Shown: in pieces, positions 1 through 9,000 of the stretch
Numbering within the stretch: the stretch's first letter is position 1
Layout: the number at the start of each line of letters is the position of its first letter
NCBI RefSeq assembly: GCF_000003605.2
Contig: NW_003128370.1
Span: 655,609-673,391 of the forward strand
Direction of reading: 5' to 3'
Source: Saccoglossus kowalevskii
Taxonomy: Eukaryota; Hemichordata; Enteropneusta; Harrimaniidae
DNA: 17,783 nt
Made by a program: the position numbers and the translations under genes
Notes under the pieces: generated by a model
The model's database searches: none
The model's input: the letters and a program-made list of their open reading frames with translations, nothing else
What the model was told of the DNA's origin: nothing

Positions 1-159
1 CTCAGTGACCACAACCTTGAAATGAATTGGGAAGGAAGAGTAAACCAAAACCCCCAGAAAATGAAAGAACGTGCAAAAAATGCAATTCAGATCAAATTGA
101 AGATGAAATGCATTTCATCTTAGATTGCAATTTCTAATAATAATAATAATAATAATAAT
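1..159 (+). mobile_element. 3' fragment of a non-LTR retrotransposon (LINE) ending in a TAA microsatellite
   Basis: At 72-134 the reading CKKC....EDE.HFI..C, preceded by GRKSKPKPP.NER (33-71), matches the Cys/His-rich segment found downstream of the reverse transcriptase in many animal LINE polyproteins; a stop follows at 135. The upstream part (SDHNLE, 4-21) lies in a different frame, so a frameshift is present. A (TAA)n run at 135-159 follows directly. The fragment is cut by the window edge and cannot be functional as seen. The following 160-545 may be further LINE 3' sequence: it ends in AATAAA (524-529) and ATT repeats. Family recognition is by motif only. Confidence 0.6.
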
Positions 160-940
160 GAATTTATTGCATCTTAGAAATAATTTCCATTGGTTGAATT
201 CCATTCTATGAAGTAGAGAGAAAACATGTCTTGGAGTATTTTAAAATAAAAATTAATGACTTGTCCAGAATGGAAAGCTTTGTGAAAATAATGGGAAATA
301 ATATGGCTTTGTCATATTATTTAAAAAATACAATTTTCTAAAAGATAAATATGTAACTGTGGTCTGGGAGAACCTTGCTGCTGTTTAATCATTTTTTCAG
401 AGATTTTCTAATTCATATTTCTTTCTATGTTGAATTTCAGTGTATTTTAATTTTAGTGTGTCTTATTTTATTTGTCTTTTGTATTCATCTTACCTTACTA
501 AACCCACAGATGGTTAAGTTGTGTAATAAAGTTATTATTATTAAAGAATGTCATGCACACAAAAAATACATTGTATATACCCAAAGTGAAGAAAATGGGG
601 CATTTATAACAAAAGTTATGGTGGTTTAGAAAAGATTTTCAATATTCAACTTAGTAATCATAGATCATTTTCCCAGAAGTAGCGGGACTGGGAAAGTCGT
701 CTATTTTAGTTTGAACAGGGAGCTGTGTTGATATTAGAGCTCCCTGGTTTGAGTTAATCGGACCACCGGTTGGGGGAGCTTTGAACATAGAATAACGTTG
801 AATTTGAGACTACCGGTATATTCAAGTATTGTCCTCATTCCTTTAATAGTCTGAAGTTGACATCTAGAAAATTCAGGTGAATTTCATTCGGAAGTCATTG
901 TTGTTTTTTAACTCTAAAACCAATGGCACAAACGAATATA
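160..940. other. Non-coding stretch without a recognisable gene
   Basis: AT-rich sequence. The only structure seen is an AATAAA with an ATT-rich tail (524-543) that may end the preceding LINE, and a short inverted repeat with 9-bp arms CAGGGAGCT (716-724) and AGCTCCCTG (738-746). The open frame at 375-629 has no recognisable domain and has AT-rich composition like its surroundings, so it is not called as a gene. Confidence 0.5.
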
Positions 941-960
941 ATTACGTCGAGTCGAGCTTG

Positions 961-1091
961 CTTGGTGACTCACCAAGTTCTGTCGCTAGATGGCAGACAA
1001 CTTCCGGTATTTGAATAAGAGCATATCGAAGACAAAGCCAGCAGTTGAAGAAGGATTCTTCCTCTTGTACTCATGTGATGCAGAACAATTT
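961..1091 (+). promoter_or_regulatory. Candidate promoter and 5'UTR exon with AP-1-, CTCF- and ETS-like motifs
   Basis: Within 48 bases lie a 17-bp near-perfect palindrome (961-977) centred on TGACTCA (966-972, the AP-1 consensus), TCGCTAGATGGCAG (983-996, matching about 12 of 14 positions of the CTCF core), and ACTTCCGGT (1000-1008, reverse complement of the ETS/GABP consensus ACCGGAAGT). The surroundings are richer in CpG than the flanks. A strong splice donor, GTAAGT, starts at 1092, and an acceptor CAG ends at 2029 just before the coding exon at 2099. I infer a promoter and a non-coding first exon ending at 1091 for that gene. The transcription start itself is not visible. Confidence 0.4.
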
Positions 1092-2029
1092 GTAAGTCTA
1101 ACGATCGTCATTACTCATAACATTAATTTTAATGGCGTATAGAACACAACTATCGTACAACTCATTACACGAATTTGTCTGTAGGAATAATACCGGTAAT
1201 GAGCTACGCCGAGCGCAACACACGTCGTCATGGCGTTCTTTTTGCAATCCTCTCAGGAATAGGATAGGAATACCCCGTGGAAATTGTATAATTTACGTGC
1301 TTCTACAAGTGTTACCAGACTTCAACCATCACGTAATCGATTCCCTTCACCAGTTGTATTAGTAGTATTGTAAGTCAAGTTTAAACTGGGGTTCCTTCAT
1401 CCCAGGGATTGCACAATGGAATCATGGGATACTATTATTTTCGGTAATCTTCAAGTACTGTAAAATGACTAATTTTCACTGGGTTTAAATTTCGCTGATT
1501 TACCATTTCAGGCATATTCAGTGGGTTTTAAATTCATGGTTTTATCATTTAGATATTGTGTTCTATGCTAAACTTTAAATATTTACTGGGTTTAATTTAG
1601 TGCATTTTCCAGTTAGCGAAATAAGCAAAATTAAAACTCAGTGAATAATTAATCCTTTTACAGTAATCTGTCCATTGTTTCAAGTTGTCTTATTATTGTG
1701 AAAGGATTAATTATTGACTGGATTATGGACTGGAAAATGCAGTAAATTAAAACCCAGTGAATGTGTAAAATTTAGCATTGAACACATTATCTAAATGCTA
1801 AAACCGTGAATTTAAAACCCACTGAATATGCCTGAAATGGTAAATCAGGGAAATTTAAACCAAGTGAAAATTAGTCATTTTACAGTAATCAATTCAAACA
1901 AGAAAATAAACTAAAAATTAATGCAATAAAATCCCAGTTCTGTAAGATAACCAATGAACCATTATGTGTTATACATGTATGTGCACAGTCCCTATATAGC
2001 CATCAATTTTCTACTATTATCTCATGCAG
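1092..2029 (+). other. Candidate 5'UTR intron hosting a foldback element
   Basis: It is bounded by GTAAGT (1092) and CTCATGCAG (ending 2029). It contains a slightly GC-richer stretch (1130-1380) with a 76-codon open frame of no recognisable family, and the whole foldback element at 1456-1887. The intron call depends on the inferred 5'UTR exon. Confidence 0.35.
1456..1887. mobile_element. Foldback MITE with ~200-bp terminal inverted repeats and TA target duplication
   Basis: The left arm (about 1456-1665) and right arm (about 1691-1887) are reverse complements over most of their length with scattered mismatches, separated by a loop of about 25 bases. The outer ends read TA-CTGTAAAATGACTAATTTTC on the left and GAAAATTAGTCATTTTACAG-TA on the right, so a TA dinucleotide flanks a CTGTAAAATG inverted terminus. 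TA duplication is typical of Tc1/mariner-type elements. Inside each arm a motif like CACTGGGTTTAAATT recurs, including near 1478, 1518 and 1583 and inverted near 1630. No coding capacity. A diverged relative may lie at 10195-10326. Confidence 0.8.
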
Positions 2030-2263
2030 GTAATTAGTTGATATGAATTATAATAACGTCTGAGTTGCATTGCTTGAACTTATCGACTTGTATGTGGAAT
2101 GGCGTATGGAAAGCTTGCCTTAGTGATAATAGCAGTTGCCATAGCAACACTTGCACAGCTGGAAGTTGACGAGGATCCATTAGTGGTGGAGAGACATGTT
2201 ACCATTCCTAGAACCAAATCTGAAGTGTTTGATTATGTTGCTAATATTGAAAAAATGACAGAG
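2030..2263 (+). CDS. First coding exon of a secreted or membrane SRPBCC/START-like protein (partial gene)
   Basis: From the ATG at 2099 the exon encodes 55 residues and ends at GAG before the consensus donor GTAAGT (2264), phase 0. Residues 6-19 (LALVIIAVAIATLA) form a signal-peptide-like hydrophobic core. Residues 29-55 (VVERHVTIPR..SEVFDYVANIEKMTE) match the start of SRPBCC/polyketide-cyclase-like lipid-binding domains, where a beta strand leads into a helix of the form VFDYVA and then usually a WFPG-like turn. That next part (about 100 residues) is not found in the window. An out-of-frame ATG at 2092 overlaps the chosen start. The function is inferred as hydrophobic ligand binding only. 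It could belong to a gene whose other exons are missing or misplaced in the assembly, or it could be an exon left behind by rearrangement. Confidence 0.6.
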
Positions 2264-2355
2264 GTAAGTTAGAACTCTTTTCTGTCATTTCTGCAAACTG
2301 TTTGTGCAGACATAAAATTCGACTGGCTCAGTCATGGCAATTTTTTCCTTTTTTT

Positions 2356-3595
2356 TAGCTCCGCTGTCGACTTTGTCGAGCGGAGCTTTTCATATGAGTG
2401 ATTGTCCGTCGTCCGTCGTCGTCCGTGTCAATGTTTTACTTTTTCGACTTCTTCTTGAAAACTACAAGCCTGAATGCTTTGATACTTGGTGTATATGTAC
2501 CTTGGGTAGACCTCTCTTAGGTTTGTTCATTTCATGTTGATATCTTCAATTCTCTAATTTTGGTGAATATTTTTATCATTTTTGGTAAAAAGTGATATTT
2601 TCAACTTCTTGTTAAAAACCGCAAGTCCAATTGCTTTGATACTACATATATAGGTACTACATGTGAACCTCTCTCCGATTTATTCATTTTGTAATGATAT
2701 CTTCAATTCTCTAATTTTGGTGAATATTTTTGTAATTTTTGGTAAAAAGTGATATTTTCGACTTCTTGTTAAAAACCACACGTCCGATTGCTTTGATATT
2801 ACATATATAGGTACTACAAGTGCACCTCTCTCAGATTTGTTCATTTTGTAATGATATCTTTAATTCTCTAATTTTGGTAAATATTTTTGTCATTTTTGGT
2901 AAAAAGTGATATTTTCCACTTCTTGCTGAAAACTGTAAGTCCGATTGCTTTGATATTACATATATAGGTACTACATGTGGACCTCTCAGATTTGTTCATT
3001 TTGTGATGATATCTTCAATTCTCTAATTAATTTATTTTGGTGAATATTTTTGTAATTTTCGGTAAAAAGTGATATTTTCGACTTCTTGTTAAAAACTGTA
3101 AGTCCGATTGCTTTGATACTATTCATATTGTTCATTTTCTAATGATGTCTTCAGTTCTTTTATTGAAATGTGCATTGCTAACAGCGGAGCTATCTCAGCC
3201 GATAGGCTGCTTGTATTACATATATAGGTACTACATGTGGACCTCTCTCAGATTTGTTCATTTTGTAATGGTATCTTTAATTCTCTAATTTTGGTGAATA
3301 TTTTTGTAATTTTTGTCAAAAAGTGATATTTTCGACTTCTTGTTAAAAACCGCAAGTCCGATTGCATTTATATTACACTTATAGGTACTACATGTGGACC
3401 TCTCTCAGATTTGTTCATTTTGTAATGATATCTTTAATTCTCTAATTGTGGTGAATATTTTTGTAATATTTCGTAAAAAGTGATATCCCATTGCTTGATA
3501 CTATACATATTGTTCATTTTCTAATGACATCTTCTGTTCTTTAATTGAAATGTGCATTGCTAACAGCGGAGCTATCTCAGTCGAGAGGCTGCTTG
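2356..3595 (+). mobile_element. Satellite-bearing DNA element (HINE/pearl-like), copy 1, with two 3' ends
   Basis: The 5' end is TAGCTCCGCTGT (2356) and folds into a hairpin with 9-bp arms AGCTCCGCT (2357-2365) and AGCGGAGCT (2379-2387). A GTCCGTCGTCC-rich stretch follows, then tandem units of about 155-158 bp, marked by CCTCTCTCAGATTTGTTCAT and GGTAAAAAGTGATATTTTC. The 3' end carries the inverted terminus ACAGCGGAGCTA, then CAGCC-GATA-GGCTG (hairpin) and CTTGT. This 3' end occurs twice, at 3181-3214 and 3563-3595, with about two more repeat units between. The architecture recalls bivalve pearl/HINE elements that carry core repeats of about 160 bp; that family assignment is inference. No transposase is encoded. 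Confidence 0.75.
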
Positions 3596-4763
3596 TTTAC
3601 AGATGAAGTGTAGACGATTTAGCAAATATGCAGTCCTCGTATGTACTAAATCTGTGTATGAATTTTAAAAAGAGTTCACATTAAACGATCTTCTTTAAGG
3701 TCAAAGGTTAAATTAAATATTTACAGTGTTGGAGACTAAACTACCTTTCATTATCTAAATATCTCGTTTGTTACACATCTCCTGTGTATACCTGTGGTGA
3801 TATACATTTCTGATTTCAGTATATAAATTCATTGTATTGTTAAAAACAGTTTCCATTTTTTTACAGCAATAAAATGTTAGTAATAGAATTCAATAAATTA
3901 CTATTTCATATTTCAAATATTTGTATACACCATATTTTCCAACTTTGCTTGACTTCTCTTAAATATATTTAAATATCTAAACATCACTTTTTAATTCTTC
4001 TGGAATATTGATATTACTAATAACTGTCTTTCTGTTTGTAACTTGAATCTTTAAAAACCTGAAAATTTGTATCTTTACTCTAGGCCCTATGTTATATTCA
4101 AATCCAAGTTTTTATAAGTGTAGGTACATTCATTACCGATAAGTCTCTTGTGTTAACTTGTACAATTCTTCAAATCCATCAATCGCTGATATTTATATGA
4201 AATAGTACAAGTACAGTAGTATCATTAATGTAATTGGGCACGGAATGTTTAAATTGTAAAACATTCATTTTCAAGTAGCAGAGAAATGTTTCTTATTAGT
4301 TAAAAGCCATACAGATAATTATAGAATTTTATTTAGGAAATTGCTAATTGCTAATTCATTTGCTAATTTTTTCAAGGCATTGTGATTGTTTTAAACTTCT
4401 CATTTAAAATTTATAAAAGATGTTTATGTTCATTTCTGACCAAAACCATTCACAGCTTTCTGAAATATAATGACACACGTGACCATAGTACATTTACCAA
4501 TAAGTGTTTTTAATGCTATTAGACTTTATCGTTTTTAATCCTTCTTAATTTTGCAACAGTTTGGTGATTTTAGTGTGAAAATAGCCATAAATTGAATTAT
4601 ATGAAATCTGGTATTAATTAGAGCAATAAAGATATTAGTGTTCCACAGTTTACAACTGTAGTGCAAGTATGTAGCAATATATTTTTAAGTTTAGAATTCC
4701 TGAAGGCATATGGATTAATTATATCTATATTAAGTATTTTTTATTTGTTTCTATTTAAACCAG
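3596..4763 (+). other. AT-rich non-coding sequence upstream of the first visible oxidase exon
   Basis: I searched all three + frames by eye for the missing FAD-binding exon (a glycine-rich GxGxxG segment) and for the rest of the SRPBCC domain, and found neither. A short run with three copies of TTGCTAATT-like sequence lies at 4341-4369. The acceptor of the next exon ends at 4763. Confidence 0.5.
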
Positions 4764-4938
4764 GAGACAGCCACATATTCTAAGTCTGATGGAGGAGCTG
4801 GGAGTTGATAAATACAAGCAGTATACTGATGGGATTAAATTCATGCAGATTGCGGATAAAAAGATTAAGACGTACTCAAGTAACATTCCTTCCATGTCAC
4901 TATTTGCATTGATTGATCTTCAGCTTTTCATTAACAGA
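4764..4938 (+). CDS. Amine oxidase exon: segment after the first FAD-binding motif
   Basis: Acceptor CAG ends at 4763 and the donor GTACGT starts at 4939. The first base completes a split codon (phase 2 intron upstream), followed by RQPHILSLMEELGVDKYKQY. In MAO proteins this follows the GGQWVG segment that closes the N-terminal FAD site, so the preceding exon should end inside that motif. The frame stays open past the donor to 5310, but the family homology stops at INR and resumes with VERMRKVVP in the next exon, so the donor sets the end. A second AG at 4769-4770 would give a phase-0 acceptor in the same reading frame. Confidence 0.85.
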
Positions 4939-5969
4939 GTACGTGTCAGTATACTTAAAGCGAGGGAGTTGTCACCTGCCCATGTGTCTTATGGCCTTAG
5001 CGTGTCATTGTTTACAAAAAAGCGTCTACACATGAGACTTTGTGTTTTTAGCGTGTGTTGTTATCATCGCATGGGACGACCCTCCCGCTTTAAAGGGCCA
5101 ACAGCTGTATTTTATCAATTTGTATATCATGTATTGTTTTACTGTTTTTATATCGTAGATAATGGAAAAGTGTACGAAAGATCTTTCCTCGTTATTGTTG
5201 TTTTTAATGTTGATGTTGTTATTATTGTTGACGACTCTGGTTACACTTTTTATCGAATCATATTCAACTTGGATATATTAATTTGTGATTCAGCCAAGTT
5301 TGATTATTAAAATAGTGCAGTTACCCAATATGATAGTTTGGTTATGTCGTATAAATAATCCGCCATATTTTGGTGATTATTTTCCCTGCCCAGACTAAAA
5401 TCGATGTACTACTGTGCTAAAATGATTTCTAATGACTACATGCAGTGTAATATGTTAGGATGTGTTTTAAAACGATATCTATTTTCTATGTATCCCATTT
5501 ATTATTAAATACTTTTGAACACATCTATCTCAATGGATTTTGATCAACAAAAGCGACCTCCGAAAAGAAAATAGACTGAAAACTCAATAAATTTTTCCAC
5601 ATACATGATACACTGTTCGGACGATCCTAACATAATCTGGAATTGTTGGAAGTGCTTCTAGTGAAACAATTTTTCCACTCAGCTTAGGGGATTTTTTAAA
5701 GCAGTTAAATTTTATTCTAGGTTGAAAGAATGAGGAAAGTTGTTCCTTTAGACAACCCATCTAAAGCCAAGAAAGCATTAGAGTTGGATAGTATGACAGT
5801 AGAGACCTTTAAACGGCAACATTTAACATCAAATGGTGAGAAAGAAATCTTCTTATACTTTGAATATACATAGATTTACTCTATTTTGTTTTATTTTCGC
5901 ATATTATATTAAATGTTACATTAACAATTCATTGGAAACAGTAACTATGTTCAAGGACAAAACATTGTC

Positions 5970-6004
<35 letters not shown>

Positions 6005-9000
6005 TTAATTTATTATATATATCCATTAATTTTGCTTTCGATTTGATCAAAATAATATTTGAAAGTAGTTCTTAGAAATAACTAGATTGGCTTCAATCAA
6101 ACTTTGTACGTATGATGAAAATACATATTGAATTGTGCACTTTTTTTGTTGTTGTGATATTGTTAATTGTATATCTAGATTTTTTGGCATAATTTCAGAG
6201 ACTTCATAAGTTTTAGAATTTTAACACATTCAAACACATTCAACTGACTACCAAGTGTGAACAGGGCAACTGAAGAATAATACTAATAATAATATTTTTT
6301 TCAGCTGCTCGTGAAGCTATAAATGCAGCTGTTCGTGTCATGTTTGGTATGGAGTGTTGTGAAATGTCAGTACTTTATTTCCTTCATTATGCAAACTCTG
6401 CTGGTGGTCTTACTGCATTAATTGAAGCAAGTGAGGGCGCTGGTCAAGAATTCAAAATAAAGGTGTGTGTATATTTTACCATATAGTAAATTCTGATTTG
6501 TATTGACATGTCACAATTACAATACTGATAGTAATATTACTTGTACTGAAATTATAATACGATATAATTACCCATCCGTAATGTTATAATCATTTGTGAT
6601 ATACTGGTAAAAAAATTACATCAATTCGCATAGCATCGCATCATATCACATCACATCACATCACATCACATCACATCACATCTTATCGCATCCCATCATA
6701 TCGCATCGCATCGCATTGCATCGAATCCCATCCCATCCCATCCCATCCAATCCCATAGCATCGCTCACAACGCTCACATTGCATCCCATCGCATCGCTCA
6801 CATTGCATCCCATCGTATAATATAACACACTCTTTACAAAGTTACATCACACTATGGATATTCTTCAATAAGTTAAATTTATTTTTTCAGGGTGGAGCAC
6901 AACCACTTAGTGAAAAGTTAGCAGACAAGATAGGAAGAGAAAATGTCTGGTTGAATGAACCTGTTGTACAAGTCAACCAGGAAGACAGATCTAAAGTAGT
7001 TATTACAACAGCAAGTGGTAAAACTGTTTCAGCAAAACGAGTTATAATGTCTGTCCCGCCTAACTTTGTAGGTAAGCTAGAGTTGTGATGTGTTTACTGC
7101 CAGACATTGCAAATAGAATGAATATAAAAGATAAAGAGCCTGTTGATCATTTCAGTTGTCAGTATGGTGGGTGTCTTTTATTTTTTTGAATTCCTGTGAT
7201 ATTTAAATATAAGTAAAAGTAAACCTTAATTGAAATTATATCACAAAAAAACTAAATTTACCATTCTGTAAAAACTGTATCTTTATCACCATCATTAGTT
7301 CTAACGTTCAAATTTGCCCTTATATGGGGTAAATATTGAACAAGTTCAAGATCATTAACATCACATTTGCTTTGTTTGACACAGAAATGCTACAGTGCAT
7401 GATGGAGATAGAATCCCGTCATGTTTGAACAACACAAAACGTTTTTATTGGTATTACAGCCAAAACAAAGTCAGCTTGGACATTCAGTTGTGAGACAAAA
7501 CAAATACAGCCAGTGTTACATTTCACAAATAAAAATACAAAATAAACGCAATCAGAGGCGGCGACCACGCGTGTTGGAAATAAATAGAGCACTTCGTTAC
7601 ATAGTCTCACCAGCCTCTTTCACTCACGCAATATAATTATGCTATTTCCCAACGCACTTATATAATACATTGACGGCGAAAAAAACACCGCAAAAAAATT
7701 TAAATCAGGCTTGTAATTACTAGTAACTCAACTCGACCGCAACATTGATCACTGTAAAAGTGGACAAATTCAAACCAGCCATCAAATTAAAAATTCAAAC
7801 GATCTCGTTGAATGTCAATCAAAAGTAAACTCGTTGTTTAGAAAGACAAAAAACAACAACATATAAATATTACAAACAAGAGTTCAAAAAAAAGTTGGAA
7901 GCAAAGGACGAGAAATGCATGTGGAAAAGCAATGAGTGAACTCGAGGAAAATTTTGCTATTGTGAGAAAACGCTATATAGCCCGGTGGAGTACTCGCTAA
8001 TACATCAAGAAAATTTACCATTTCAGAAGGCATCCTTACAAATATTTGTCTGCGATTGTGTGAACTTGATAACGTGCAAACAAGGAACAGAGCTTGTGGT
8101 CCACCAAGAAAACTTAACGATGGCGAGGTTAGATGTATACGGCTGTTGAAAACAGACTCCTTTGATCTCATATGAGCACATTCACGTGGATGATGTATCA
8201 TTTTCAACTATTACCAACACTACGATGATAAAGACTCTCCGTTTTCGACATTGTGAAATTCTTTTGTTTTTATGTAGAAAATTACAGTATTTTTACCAAG
8301 TAGAATCATATTTATTACAGTTATTGTTCATACATGAGTTGTCGAAGACGCTACATAGTTTGTAATTTCATCCAGCTCCTTTCAGTCATGATTCAAGATA
8401 AATAAAAGGCACAAATATAGATAATATAGCAAATTATTATATTTTTCTGTAATGTTCGTGTGTAATCAGTAATTATAAAAATAATTTATGGGTGCATATG
8501 GAATACATTTCGTTATGAATTATTATTAATATAAATTTCTAAATTATCTTGTCAAAATCATTTTTTTCAGGGTTTTTTTCTCCTAAAAAATGAAAGAATT
8601 GCATAATGTTGAAAACGGAATATCTTTATCATAGTGTTCAACATTGTAAAATGTTGGCTTCCTGAAAAATGCACAAGGATGACAAGACCATTGCTAAAAA
8701 GACTTTCGGAGGCAAATTTAATCTCCACTCAAGGCTCTCTTGAAAGACTGCAGGAAATTGACCCTTACCAAATCATATTTATCGATTAATTGGGATTCAG
8801 CAACCCAAGTGTTTGTAACAGAGCATATCTAAAGATACGCAAAAAACCGAACTTTCGCGTGGTTTTTTTTTCATGCAAACATCGTCAATGGTTCTCAGAC
8901 ACAGATTCCTTTTTAACCTTTAATATATCAATATGTTGTCTTTTTCAGTTAAAATAGATTTTTGTCCATCATTACCATTGGATAAAAGGAGTCTGTTACA

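Noticed and set aside
375-629. 84-codon open frame
   Set aside because: No recognisable domain, composition like the flanking non-coding DNA, rich in AT-encoded residues, and overlaps the probable LINE 3' tail.
1132-1362. 76-codon open frame in a GC-richer patch
   Set aside because: No family recognised and no supporting splice or start context; it falls in the inferred 5'UTR intron.
4939-5310. Continuation of the first oxidase exon frame to a stop at 5310
   Set aside because: Homology stops exactly at the GTACGT donor and resumes in the exon at 5721, so this is intron read-through. A truncated isoform by intron retention remains possible but unsupported.
7419-7636. Overlapping open frames on both strands
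   Set aside because: Neither has recognisable motifs; they lie within an intron whose flanking exons join perfectly. A faint similarity of 7590-7640 to 8345-8395 was seen (CATAGT...CCAGC.C.TTTCA) but is too short to call repeat ends.
7884-8207. 107-codon open frame on the - strand
   Set aside because: It is the antisense shadow of the + strand transposase remnant, which carries the recognisable motifs.
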